Assembly (NCBI GenBank): GCA_028696935.1
Contig: JAQVGE010000004.1
Span: 1-18,924, forward strand
DNA: 18,924 nucleotides
Source of the DNA: Minisyncoccota bacterium
GTDB lineage: Bacteria; Patescibacteria; Paceibacteria; UBA9973
Direction: 5' to 3'
The notes beneath the pieces were generated by a model, which was not told the DNA's origin, searched no databases, and saw nothing but the letters and a program-made list of their open reading frames with translations. Positions 8,099-15,222 of this stretch are shown here, piece by piece. How positions within the stretch are numbered: position 1 is the stretch's first letter; each line of letters opens with the position of its first letter. The position numbers were made by a program, and so were the translations under genes.

Positions 8099-8785
8099 AT
8101 GAACATAATTTTAGAGCCAGCGGAGGTGACAGCTTGCGAGATTAGTCTTGAATTGTATACAGATATATTTTGTGGCAGATATGATTGCTTGGAGTGGCAT
8201 ACATATCAAAGCTGTGATAGCAGTAGCTATAAGGAAGTAATCGAAAACTCGGTAAATAGAAGAACGCTTTTACGGGTAATGAGAGATTTGGCTTTTCCTG
8301 GGTTGACTGGGTGCGGAGAAAATGCTGCATATGAGATAGAGCGTGCTGAGGTGGATGAGAGAGGGAAAGCCGCTAGAGATATGTATACTGAAATAAAAGC
8401 AAGAAATAAAATATGCAGAAATTTAGAAGTACCACCCGATACGAAAGTAATCAATGGAGGTATGTTATTAAGTAATTATCCGCCTATTGCTTGTACCTGT
8501 GGAAAGGAATTGCACCATAACAGATGCATGATGATTCATTTGGAAAAGAAAAATTACGATGTGCTATTGGATGCAGCGGCAATCGCAATGCTGGTATATG
8601 ATTGGAAAATTGGTGAGGTTTTTGAATATGTTACAGGAAATAAAATTATTCGGGACATAGCTGTAATTGTAGAAAATCTATATCCGAATATCCCGCACCG
8701 CTTTGGAACATATAAAGAAGCAAAAAGGCTATATGACAAATTGCAGGAAACTTATAATAAAGAATATGAAAAAACAGCAATATGA
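8099..8785 (+). CDS. Hypothetical protein with a Cys/His cluster
   Basis: The frame is open from 7967, but AGGAGG at 8084-8089 points to ATG 8099, giving 228 residues. I do not recognise the family. It is soluble, with no signal peptide or membrane segment. It has CTCGKELHHNRC at 132-143 (C132, C134, H139, H140, C143), which could bind a metal, and more cysteines near residues 26, 30 and 39. The C-terminal part is helical and charged. It opens a run of four closely packed genes ending at 10115, with only 27 bases to the next chosen start, so they are probably one transcript. The cargo-like position beside a small XRE gene suggests mobile-element accessory DNA. Confidence 0.7.
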   Translation: MNIILEPAEVTACEISLELYTDIFCGRYDCLEWHTYQSCDSSSYKEVIENSVNRRTLLRVMRDLAFPGLTGCGENAAYEIERAEVDERGKAARDMYTEIKARNKICRNLEVPPDTKVINGGMLLSNYPPIACTCGKELHHNRCMMIHLEKKNYDVLLDAAAIAMLVYDWKIGEVFEYVTGNKIIRDIAVIVENLYPNIPHRFGTYKEAKRLYDKLQETYNKEYEKTAI

Positions 8786-8812
8786 GGGGCAAAAATGCAA
8801 AGGAGAAATGTG

Positions 8813-9016
8813 ATGATAGGAAAACCCAAATATGCTTATCAGGAAGTTGTTAAATTCGCAATTGGAGATGAGATAAAAGTTGGCACAGTTGAAATTATTG
8901 ATGCATATGGAACATTTTTTCAATCAGAAGAGCCATCGTATGATGTGTTGGTGAAGGAAGAAAATTGTCTTTATAAGCATATCAGAGAGTCAAATATTGA
9001 TAACATTAACAGCTGA
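8813..9016 (+). CDS. Small conserved accessory protein (67 residues)
   Basis: ATG 8813 is preferred over the in-frame ATG at 8795 because AAGGAG at 8800-8805 is correctly spaced for it. The product (MIGKPKYAYQEVVKF, then IDAYGTFFQSEEPSYDVLV and LYKHIRESNI) looks like a compact, all-beta domain of a type I recall from Firmicutes mobile elements, without known function. It lies between two unknown genes, 27 bases after one stop and 18 before the next start. No catalytic motif is visible. Confidence 0.7.
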   Translation: MIGKPKYAYQEVVKFAIGDEIKVGTVEIIDAYGTFFQSEEPSYDVLVKEENCLYKHIRESNIDNINS

Positions 9017-9034
9017 CGAAAGGAGAGGGCGCAA

Positions 9035-9805
9035 ATGACTAGAGGAAAAATTGTATTTATCGATAAGGATAGAAGAATTTATTCTACGGTTGAGTTTAAC
9101 GGAGACTTGTATCCTAACCAGAAGAAAGGTTATGGGAGAGAAATCGTAACTCATTTTCAATATGGTGGATTTAAAGATGTTTATGCATTTGAACGATTTG
9201 TGGTAAGGTTTGATAATAAGCATTTTCAGTATGTTAAAAAAGATGGGATTGAAATGTTAAAACTAACAAAATACTGCCGGGCTAAAGGACTGAATTTTGA
9301 AAACAGTTTAACAGACTATGCTTACATTATAAATGAAAGTGATTTAGATATAGAAATTCATGGTAAAGATGGCAAGGTAATTGTACCAATTGAGACTATG
9401 GCTATTTTTCATTTTAATATCATGCAAGATATAGTAGTGAGACGCATTAACATCGAAGAAGTACCATTAGATAAAAGTGAATTTGTAAGAATCATAGACA
9501 GGCTTAGGGAATCTAGCGAACTGGTTGATAAGGTAAATGAACTATTTAGGAATAGCCGAGATAATGTAGATTGTGATTTTTGCAACGGTGCAGGACTACA
9601 GATTTCTCATGAGTCACTGGTTGTAAATTTGCTGGAAAAATTAATGAGAGATCATTACGAAAACATTTCTTATTACATTTACGAATTAAAATATGGGAAG
9701 CAGTATAAAGCAGGGATGATAACAGGTCCAGAGGGTAATGTTGATTTGAGTTCTCCTGAAGCGCTATATGATTATCTGGTACAAGAATACTTTGAGGAGG
9801 TTTAA
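9035..9805 (+). CDS. Hypothetical protein with a CxxCxGxG knuckle
   Basis: A 256-residue protein with a strong AAAGGAGAGG site before ATG 9035. I do not recognise the family. The N-terminal 75 residues look beta-rich and aromatic. A single CDFCNGAG (C180, C183) resembles one knuckle of a DnaJ-type zinc finger, and with only one copy it would need a partner or act as a redox or metal site. The C-terminal stretch (ISYYIYELKYGKQYKAGMI, then SSPEALYDYLVQEYF) looks like a short domain of conjugative-element cargo proteins. It is followed 4 bases later by the next start, so the two are translationally coupled. Confidence 0.7.
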   Translation: MTRGKIVFIDKDRRIYSTVEFNGDLYPNQKKGYGREIVTHFQYGGFKDVYAFERFVVRFDNKHFQYVKKDGIEMLKLTKYCRAKGLNFENSLTDYAYIINESDLDIEIHGKDGKVIVPIETMAIFHFNIMQDIVVRRINIEEVPLDKSEFVRIIDRLRESSELVDKVNELFRNSRDNVDCDFCNGAGLQISHESLVVNLLEKLMRDHYENISYYIYELKYGKQYKAGMITGPEGNVDLSSPEALYDYLVQEYFEEV

Positions 9806-9809
9806 ATTA

Positions 9810-10115
9810 ATGGTGAAATTAATAGCATTTGATACAGAAGAAGAATTGATGGAATTAACAGGGCTTTCTGAAGATGAGTTATGGGAAAATGGGTTTAATC
9901 TGGACGATTGGGATATAGGCTTTCAATCAGAGATAAAATTACATGCTGATCCGACACAAGAGGATCTTGAAGAAGAAATATGTAGACCTGGAGAATTACT
10001 GGCATCTTACCGTCTACCTGCTCATTGGCTTATGATGCAGATGAATAGTTATTGTATTGGAGCAAATTATGTCTTTCTTGATGAAAAACACTACTATACG
10101 GTTCATCATGCGTAG
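9810..10115 (+). CDS. Small acidic hypothetical protein
   Basis: GAGGAGG at 9794-9800, inside the end of the previous gene, selects ATG 9810 rather than the earlier in-frame start, giving 101 residues. The N-terminal half is very acidic (EELMELTGLSEDELWENGF, then DPTQEDLEEEI); the second half holds LPAHWLMMQMNSYC and ends in HHA. Small acidic proteins of mobile elements are sometimes DNA mimics such as antirestriction proteins, but no such family is recognised here. It ends the four-gene run, and no terminator follows until 10523. Confidence 0.65.
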   Translation: MVKLIAFDTEEELMELTGLSEDELWENGFNLDDWDIGFQSEIKLHADPTQEDLEEEICRPGELLASYRLPAHWLMMQMNSYCIGANYVFLDEKHYYTVHHA

Positions 10116-10522
10116 AGTGCGGAATGGGTGATAAATTGTTTTAGGAAAATGGGACATTCAAATCTATATGGATGATCACAACCTTCAGAACTAAAATGAG
10201 TAAAGATCTTCCTTCTGGTACTAAGTAGTGGTACCATCACAAATTTTCATTTGCTTTTTCAGTGAATCAATTTTATAATTATACCAATGGAACTGCAAAC
10301 CACTGTCACATCATTTTATGATTAGAAATGACTGGATTGCAAGCCATTGGATACCATAAGAATGACGTGAAAATGCCTTGGTACTGGATTGGTACTAAAA
10401 AGCGTTTAAACGATATGGAATGGTTAAGAAAATCAGAATATACTATACAAATATGTATAGAAAGAGAATGAGATATACAAAAAAGTACAAAGAACTTTGC
10501 GAGTTTGAGTGACATAAAAACG
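10116..10522. other. Gene-poor stretch
   Basis: About 400 bases with no convincing gene. The best open frame (47 codons from ATG 10328, with MPWYWIGTKKRL) has no ribosome binding site and no family match I know, and may be a decayed fragment. GGTACT or GGTACC occurs several times (10217-10233, 10379-10395) without forming a clear repeat unit. The stretch ends at the terminator at 10523. Confidence 0.5.
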
Positions 10523-10558
10523 CTGGGAAGCCGCTAAAAAAGCGACTTCCCAGTTTTT
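10523..10558 (+). terminator. Strong rho-independent terminator
   Basis: CTGGGAAGCCGCT (10523-10535) pairs with 10541-10553, with one mismatch in 13, around an AAAAA loop, and TTTTT follows. It closes whatever transcript runs out of the cluster ending at 10115, and separates it from the replisome-organizer remnant. Confidence 0.75.
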
Positions 10559-10582
10559 GCGTCAGCAAAATGTCAGCAGAAT

Positions 10583-10616
10583 AAAATAACCATTAAAAAG
10601 TTTTAATGGTTATTTT
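10583..10616. repeat. Perfect 16-bp inverted repeat
   Basis: AAAATAACCATTAAAA and its exact complement TTTTAATGGTTATTTT are separated by AG. With A-runs on one side and T-runs on the other it could end transcription in both directions. GTCAGCA occurs twice just upstream (10561 and 10572), which could be recombinase-related, but that is weak. Confidence 0.6.
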
Positions 10617-10662
10617 GAATTGATTAGAAGGAAAAACAAATTGAACAAAGAGTAAAGACGAA

Positions 10663-10703
10663 GGGTTCTTAAGGGTATATGCCTTGAAGGACTCTTATTT
10701 TTA
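10663..10703 (+). terminator. Attenuator-like hairpin before the replisome-organizer remnant
   Basis: Bases 10663-10674 pair with 10682-10694 (one bulge at 10686, two G-U pairs) around a 7-base loop, followed by TTATTTTTATT. It stands directly upstream of the truncated gene, so it may be the leader attenuator of whatever gene once began here, or the terminator of lost DNA. Confidence 0.45.
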
Positions 10704-10723
10704 TTGCAATCAAAGTATGGTGG

Positions 10724-11410
10724 TTGAGAGATCGAGGAATGCTGGTAACGATATTGTCCCTATCAGACAATTGGGATTTTAATTTGAAAGGCTTTTCAAA
10801 AATTCTACCAGACGGAGTAGATTGTATCCGTTCTAGTGTGAATGAATTAATGAAAAGAGGATATCTGACTGGTGGACAAGAGAGAACTGGGAGAGGGCGC
10901 TTTGGTAAAAATGTGATTGAAGTGCATCAGGTACCAGTTCCACCGCAATTGGAAAATCCGATTACGGTAAATCCGTTCACGGAGAAATTGAAAACGGTTC
11001 CTTCGATTACGGGCATACCGCATACGGAACATCCAACACAAGTAATTAATAACAAAGTAAATAACAAAAGAGTAAATAATCATCAATCAATCTTTCAGAG
11101 GAAGGATGGAGAGACGGAAGTAATACCTACGATATCAAAAAGTCTGGTTCCAATGCAAGAGCTGATAGAAAGGTTTGAATATTGTGAGCTGTGTCAAATC
11201 TTATCTTATCACCATCTATTACAAGAATGTAGGGAGTGCCAGTTATCACAATATGAAATCAAAGCACGTGTCATAGAGGAACTGAAATATCTAATCAGTT
11301 ACGAAACTTTGGTTTTTGATGGAGATGGTGCAATGGTAGATGCAAGGCTAGCCTTGGATGGAGAAATGCAGACGTGGATAGATGCAGAATATAGTTTGGA
11401 ACTTTGGTAA
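10724..11410 (+). pseudogene. Replisome-organizer-type protein, 5' end missing
   Basis: The frame begins in the middle of a known pattern: LRDRGMLVTILSLSDNWDF followed by LPDGVDCIRSSVNELMKRGYL and GRGRFGKNVIEVH. This is the winged-helix start of replisome-organizer or DUF6017-like proteins of phages and conjugative elements. In full-length members about 20 more residues, with a proper ATG, precede the LSLKARG-like segment; here only TTG 10724 is available and no ribosome binding site is seen. The linker ENPITVNPFTEKL is of the usual low-complexity type, with a 15-base tandem repeat at the DNA level. The C-terminal half, with paired Cys-xx-Cys at CELC and CREC, does not match the usual domain and I cannot place it. 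It is probably a decaying remnant of an integrated element. Confidence 0.65.
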
Positions 11411-11446
11411 AATAAATTACAAATTATTTTATTGTGGAGAAATAAT

Positions 11447-11474
11447 TTGACATGTGGTAGAATGGTTTTAAAAT
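11447..11474 (+). promoter_or_regulatory. Sigma-A-type promoter for the small winged-helix gene
   Basis: TTGACA at 11447-11452 is a perfect -35 box, and TAAAAT at 11469-11474 is a near-consensus -10 box after a 16-base spacer. Transcription would start about 40 bases before the ATG at 11519 and could read on through the AlbA_2 gene at 11866. An alternative TATAAT at 11480 lies too far from this -35. Confidence 0.6.
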
Positions 11475-11518
11475 CGAACTATAATAATCTAATAGTTAAA
11501 AAATGAGGAACAATAAAA

Positions 11519-11782
11519 ATGAATGAAATATTAGGATTTGTAAATGAAAAGGCAAAAGTATTAATGATTCTTAGAGAAAATCAATTGGAGATTGATGGGA
11601 ATAATATTTGCCCATTAAATCAGCAAGAGATTGCAGATTTAGTACCTTGTGGAAAATTCAAAGCAAATCAGATGATAAAAGAATTGGTTGAACAAGGATA
11701 TGTTAGAATGCTTCATACAAAGGGCAGATATGTGGTAACCGATAAAGGAAATGAAATTTTGAAAAAGATGTCGTTGGGGTAA
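11519..11782 (+). CDS. Small winged-helix DNA-binding protein
   Basis: An 87-residue protein with GAGG at 11505-11508 before the ATG. Residues about 10-80 form a winged helix: KAKVLMILRENQ as helix 1, LNQQEIADLVPCGKFKANQMIKELVEQGYV as the helix-turn-helix, and MLHTKGRYVVTDKG as the wing. The recognition segment is of the MarR or replication-initiator style. The gene has its own promoter and stops only 6 bases before the first copy of an 11-bp array, followed by the AlbA_2 gene. It may regulate, or be co-regulated with, that gene. No sensor domain is present. Confidence 0.75.
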   Translation: MNEILGFVNEKAKVLMILRENQLEIDGNNICPLNQQEIADLVPCGKFKANQMIKELVEQGYVRMLHTKGRYVVTDKGNEILKKMSLG

Positions 11783-11787
11783 AATTT

Positions 11788-11850
11788 TAGCCCAAGAAAA
11801 GTCTAAAATAGCTCAAGATTAGTCCAAGATTTAGCTCAAGATTAGTCTAG
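11788..11850. promoter_or_regulatory. Tandem 11-bp array upstream of the second AlbA_2 gene
   Basis: Copies of TAG(C/T)(C/T)CAAGAT begin at 11788, 11809, 11820 and 11832, and a partial TAGTCTAG at 11843. The steps are 21, 11, 12 and 11 bases. TAGCTCAAGATTAGTC occurs twice exactly (11809-11824 and 11832-11847). The array fills the 83-base gap before ATG 11866 and almost touches its ribosome binding site. The same half-site, in both orientations, returns just after this gene at 13541-13592. The spacing matches that of the unrelated TGAGCGAA array at 1223. Confidence 0.7.
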
Positions 11851-11865
11851 TGGAAAGGAATATAG

Positions 11866-13539
11866 ATGATATATACGGATGAACAACTTATTGAAAAAAT
11901 TAAACAAATGATTATTACATTCGAAGATGAGGTAGTTGAGTTTAAGGAAGCGCGCACAAGCTATTCCTTTAAAGATATCGGAAAATATTTTTCGGCATTA
12001 GGAAATGAAGCCAATATTAGAGGAAAGAAGGAAGCATGGTTAATCTTTGGTGTTGATAATAAAAAAAATATACTCGGGACAGCTTATCGTCAGGATGGAA
12101 ACTTGCAAAACTTAAAAAAGGAAATAGTTGGAGGTACAAACGAAAGAGCGACTTTTATGGAAATCTATGACTTGAAAATAGATAATCATAGGATTGTAGC
12201 ATTTCAGATTCCACCAGCAACTAGAGGAATTCCTGCAACCTGGAATGGAGCTGCATATGCACGGGAAGATGAAAATACGTGTCCGTTACCAATGGATAAG
12301 ATGGATTTGATTCGTAGTCAAATAGGTGTTGATTGGTCGAAGGAAATAATTGAAAATGCTGATTTATCTGATTTAGATGAAGAGGCTGTTGCTTATGCAA
12401 GAGAACTGTTTATAAAAAAACAAAAATCATCACGAAAATCTACAGAAATGCTTGAGAAAATGAGTGATATTGAGATCCTTAACAAGGCGGGTCTTTTAAT
12501 AAAAGGAAAAGTAACGAATGCTTCTTTAATTTTATTAGGAAAAGAGGAATCCTCGTACTTATTTGATGGATTTATTCCAAGGATTACATGGACTTTATAT
12601 AGCGGAAGTGGAACAGCGAAAGCATATGAACATTTCGATATGCCCTTACTTTTAGCAGTGGATAAAACATATGCAAAGATCCGTAATGAGAAATACCGCT
12701 ATATTGCAGGACAGCAAACTCTTTTCCCAGATGAAACATATCAATATGACCAGGATGTTGTAAAAGAAATACTAAATAACTGTATTGCACATTCAAATTA
12801 TCAGCTACGCGGTAAAATCAATGTAGAGGAATTTGAAGATAGGCTTGTTTTTATTAATGAAGGAAATTTCATTCCTGAAACTGTAGAACAAGCGCTAGAA
12901 GAGGGATATAAACCACCATATTATAGAAATACTTTTCTATGCAGGGCGATGGTAAATCTGTATATGATTGATACAAATGCAATGGGAATACCAATGATGT
13001 ATCAGATTCAAAGGGAAAAATGTTTCCCGTTACCTACGTATGACCTAGAGAATCCAAGTAGGGTAATGGTTACATTGTATGGAAAGATTTTAGATAAGAA
13101 CTACACTCAGTTATTAAAATCAAATGGAGATTTGGATTTACAGACCGTATTATTACTTGATAAAATCCAGAAACATGAAACAATCTCGAAGGAAAGCTAT
13201 AACGAGATAAAGAAGCTTGGACTTGTAGAGGGTAGATATCCTAATATATATGTTTCATTTAAAATTGCAGATATGGTAGGACAGAAGACAGAGTATGTTA
13301 GAAATAAAGGATTAAGTATAGATGTGTATAAGCAGATTATTACTAATGCACTGGAAACGATGGATAAAGCAAGCGTGACAGAACTTAAACAAGTTCTAGT
13401 AGGAGCCCTACCTGCAATATTGGATGATAAACAGCAGTCCAAAAAAGTATCTAATATCTTGCAGGCTATGAAGCGTGAAGGTATGGCTGATGTAGAAGGA
13501 ACTGGACATGCTGCAAGATGGTATTTAGTTGAGAAATAA
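11866..13539 (+). CDS. AlbA_2 / HATPase transcriptional regulator (intact)
   Basis: A 557-residue protein; AAAGGA precedes ATG 11866. The AlbA_2 domain spans roughly residues 10-150 (TFEDEVVEFKEARTSYSF, then GKYFSALGNEANIRGKKEAW and LIFGVDNKKNILG). A middle region leads to the GHKL-like ATPase: VVKEILNNCIAHSNYQLRGK as N-box, FEDRLVFINEGNFIP, and PYYRNTFLCRAMVNLYMI with the following NAMGIPM as the G2-like part. The last 60 residues (ELKQVLVGALPAIL to the HAARWYL wing) look like a winged helix. It belongs to a different subfamily from the broken regulator at 75. Upstream and downstream arrays share one half-site family, so autoregulation is a reasonable guess. The family is often labelled RNA-binding or ATP-binding protein in databases, and its ligand is not established. 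Confidence 0.88.
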   Translation: MIYTDEQLIEKIKQMIITFEDEVVEFKEARTSYSFKDIGKYFSALGNEANIRGKKEAWLIFGVDNKKNILGTAYRQDGNLQNLKKEIVGGTNERATFMEIYDLKIDNHRIVAFQIPPATRGIPATWNGAAYAREDENTCPLPMDKMDLIRSQIGVDWSKEIIENADLSDLDEEAVAYARELFIKKQKSSRKSTEMLEKMSDIEILNKAGLLIKGKVTNASLILLGKEESSYLFDGFIPRITWTLYSGSGTAKAYEHFDMPLLLAVDKTYAKIRNEKYRYIAGQQTLFPDETYQYDQDVVKEILNNCIAHSNYQLRGKINVEEFEDRLVFINEGNFIPETVEQALEEGYKPPYYRNTFLCRAMVNLYMIDTNAMGIPMMYQIQREKCFPLPTYDLENPSRVMVTLYGKILDKNYTQLLKSNGDLDLQTVLLLDKIQKHETISKESYNEIKKLGLVEGRYPNIYVSFKIADMVGQKTEYVRNKGLSIDVYKQIITNALETMDKASVTELKQVLVGALPAILDDKQQSKKVSNILQAMKREGMADVEGTGHAARWYLVEK

Positions 13540-13540
13540 T

Positions 13541-13592
13541 CGTTGGACTAATCTTGGACTAAAATATAATTTTTAGCCCAAGATAGCCAACG
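13541..13592. promoter_or_regulatory. Double inverted array after the second AlbA_2 gene
   Basis: TTGGACTA occurs twice 11 bases apart (13543-13550, 13554-13561) and faces TAGCCCAA (13574-13581) and TAGCCAA (13584-13590) across a short AT-rich loop. The whole is an imperfect dyad with arms of about 22-24 bases, starting one base after the stop codon at 13539. The half-sites are those of the array at 11788. There is no T-run, so a protein-binding site is favoured over a terminator, although the transcript would fold into a long stem. Confidence 0.68.
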
Positions 13593-13793
13593 AAAAATAA
13601 TATTTTAAAGGTATATGAAGAAATCGAAGCCAATCAGGTTTTTGGTGCAACAGAAATAAAGAATATATTGAAATGTTCAACTTCTACAGCTAAGAATGTT
13701 ATGAAGAAATTAAGAAATATGGAAGTTGTTACAGAGGTTAAAGGAAGAGGAGAAGGAAAGTACATCTTCAAAATAAATAAAACTAATTTGTAG
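13587..13793 (+). pseudogene. Orphan winged-helix cassette, C-terminal fragment of an AlbA_2-type regulator
   Basis: The frame opens inside the preceding array and runs to TAG 13791-13793, without a ribosome binding site and with only internal ATG codons. It encodes NNILKVYEEIEANQVFGATE, then LKCSTSTAKNVMKKLRNMEV and a KGRGEGKYIFK wing. Line by line this resembles the end of the regulator at 75 (GKSTAQVRRYLNAL, KGTKGNVYLK). It lies in a different frame from the gene ending at 13539, so it is not simply that gene's tail. Array plus cassette measures about 250 bases here and about 240 bases in the first regulator (1223-1460). It is either debris of a lost regulator or a spare DNA-reading module. 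Confidence 0.68.
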
Positions 13794-13826
13794 TGTACAA
13801 AATCAGATGAGCAAGAAGGTGAGAAC

Positions 13827-14228
13827 ATGGACAGCGTTTTTAATATTATACCCAATAATTTTTTTAATCCGTTATCAAGCAACAGTAATTACAAAATTAA
13901 TTCGGTACTTCTACAATTTATTTATGAACAATATGATAATGAAATATCCTATAGGATTAAAAGAAGTATATTACGAGATGAAATGGCATATTTCATTTCG
14001 AATAATTTTGATTTCTTTGTTTCAGATAGTGAAACTGCAGCTAAAAGCTATCAGGATATGGCAAGCGATTATTTGAGAAAATTTGCTAGTAAAGACGTGG
14101 CCTGGATAGAAGAGGAGTTCGATGATTCAACCTTTGAAAAATACATAGTGATAACAGAACAGGGAATTCTGTTGGCAGAATTGTTAACGCGATTAGAGAA
14201 ACCGGAACGGGAAGAGCTATCTAGTTAA
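13827..14228 (+). pseudogene. Wadjet JetA-like protein (DUF5716), truncated after 133 residues
   Basis: GGTGAG just before ATG 13827 is a fair ribosome binding site. The product starts MDSVFNIIPNNFFNPLSSNS and continues LLQFIYEQYDNEISYRIKRS, then SDYLRKFASKDVAWIEEEFDDS and FEKYIVITEQGILLAELL. This order matches the N-terminal winged-helix region of JetA, the kleisin-like subunit of the Wadjet plasmid-defence complex. JetA proteins are usually several hundred residues, so most of the gene is missing. It ends where a minus-strand gene fragment also ends (14221-14228), and no jetB, jetC or jetD follows. The truncated product is unlikely to work in a Wadjet complex. A DUF5716 relative of other function is the main alternative. 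Confidence 0.65.
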
Positions 14229-14532
14229 GACTACATGTTAATGCCATACTTTTAACGTAAAAAGCCAAGTAATCTGAAAGTTTCTGACTGGAAAATTCTC
14301 GTATATATGAATTGATTAATTCGTATTGAATATTTTGGGTTAGAGGTGTTTGCAGTAAGGTTTCTTTAGATATTGTAAATGATTTTTCAAGTTTTTCTGG
14401 AAAGGCAGATAAAAAATATCGTAGCGTTTCTGTCAAGGTACTTTCGAAAACAGCATATGCATAGATAAATCTTGCGTTTAAATTGTTATCTTGAGTATTT
14501 ACTGATTTTTCAATAATTTCAGTATACTTGAA
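14221..14532 (-). pseudogene. HEPN-like protein fragment, both ends damaged
   Basis: On the minus strand a frame open from 14532 to 14221 encodes EIIEKSVNTQDNNLNARFIYAYAVFES and onward through TLTETLRYFLSAFPEKL to INSYIREFSSQKLSDYLAFYV. The ARFIYAYAVFES helix followed by LTETLRYF resembles the start of RiboL-PSP-HEPN or MAE_28990-type HEPN proteins. A TGA at 14533-14535 breaks the frame upstream and no good start is present, so the 5' end is shifted or lost. The Rx4H region expected later is absent because the frame stops at the junction with the JetA-like fragment. It is a remnant and probably not functional. Confidence 0.5.
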
Positions 14533-14627
14533 TCAATTTGTTTGATAATTGCATTACATATAAATAACCTTATTTTCATAAATTTTCCTCGCTCAAATCA
14601 AAGGATATTTGTTCGTAGTTTGTTTTA

Positions 14628-14678
14628 GAGAGTTGTTTGTTATATACAATGTTCAAGAAACTCTCGTATTATTTTTTT
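14628..14678 (+). terminator. Possible weak terminator
   Basis: GAGAGTT (14628-14634) and AACTCTC (14659-14665) are complementary around a 24-base loop with an inner TTGT/ACAA pairing, followed shortly by a run of seven T's. The long loop makes it weak. It lies in the roughly 190-base gap between the HEPN-like fragment and the MerR gene, where I see nothing else. Confidence 0.3.
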
Positions 14679-14723
14679 GCCTGCATAATAATGGAAGGGA
14701 TTTATTGATATCAGTGTTTTCTT

Positions 14724-15161
14724 TTAGCTATGTGCCTTCGTATACAATTCTTGAATTTCTGCAGGTAAGTTATCTGGAATCATTTCTTTGATTTGTTCCT
14801 CGTTTCCATCTGCAATTGCCGTTTCGTAATACCAGCATTTGAACTTAAGCACTGCAAGTGTTTTTTCAAGAGATTTCATTTCATTTTCAATTGCATTTTT
14901 CTGTAGTTCAAACAATTCTTTTCTGTTTTCGTAGGTTGAACTTCCTTCTGTAACCCATTTAAAAAACTGTTTTATATCTATGATTTTCAGTCCGGATTTC
15001 TTGAGGCATTCAATAACATGAATAGCCTCGATTTCATTTACACTGAATTTTCTAATATTCCCTTTTCGCTCCATGTTTGGAAAAAACCCTTCTTTATCAT
15101 AATATCTTAAAGTAGAAATGGGAAGTCCGAACATCTCTGATACTTGTCCAATTGTGTACAT
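14724..15161 (-). CDS. MerR family transcriptional regulator
   Basis: A 145-residue protein on the minus strand; AAAGGA lies 12 bases before its ATG. Residues 1-40 (MYTIGQVSEMFGLPISTLRYYDKEGFF) are the classical MerR helix-turn-helix and wing, followed by NIRKFSVNEIEAIHVIECLKKSG and a long dimerisation helix around 75-115 (ENRKELFELQKNAIENEMKSLEKTLAVLKFKCWYY region). There is no metal-binding cysteine cluster, so it is closer to the drug- or electrophile-sensing AdhR type than to the metal sensors. It is divergent from the hydrolase gene at 15316 and very likely controls the promoter at 15223-15253. The single C-terminal-half cysteine (in KFKCWYY) could be a redox sensor, which is speculation. 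Confidence 0.9.
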   Translation of the reverse strand: MYTIGQVSEMFGLPISTLRYYDKEGFFPNMERKGNIRKFSVNEIEAIHVIECLKKSGLKIIDIKQFFKWVTEGSSTYENRKELFELQKNAIENEMKSLEKTLAVLKFKCWYYETAIADGNEEQIKEMIPDNLPAEIQELYTKAHS

Positions 15162-15222
15162 AAATTATAATTATCCTTTCATTGTAAAATATAACTTAGC
15201 AAAAAATAAAGCAAAAAATATC

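Noticed and set aside
7689..8785. Toxin-antitoxin pair formed by the XRE gene and the next gene
   Set aside because: The second gene is long for a toxin, shows no known toxin motif, and is 92 bases away; evidence is insufficient.
10328..10471. 47-codon frame with MPWYWIGTKKRL
   Set aside because: It has no ribosome binding site and no family I can name; at most it is a fragment, so it is mentioned only within the gene-poor stretch.
13541..13592. Rho-independent terminator after the second AlbA_2 gene
   Set aside because: The stem is long but is not followed by a T-run, and its half-sites are those of the upstream array, so a protein-binding site is preferred.
13807..14076. Plus-strand frame of 89 codons overlapping the JetA-like gene
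   Set aside because: The overlapping frame from 13827 has a family match and a better ribosome binding site; this one is compositionally odd and matches nothing.
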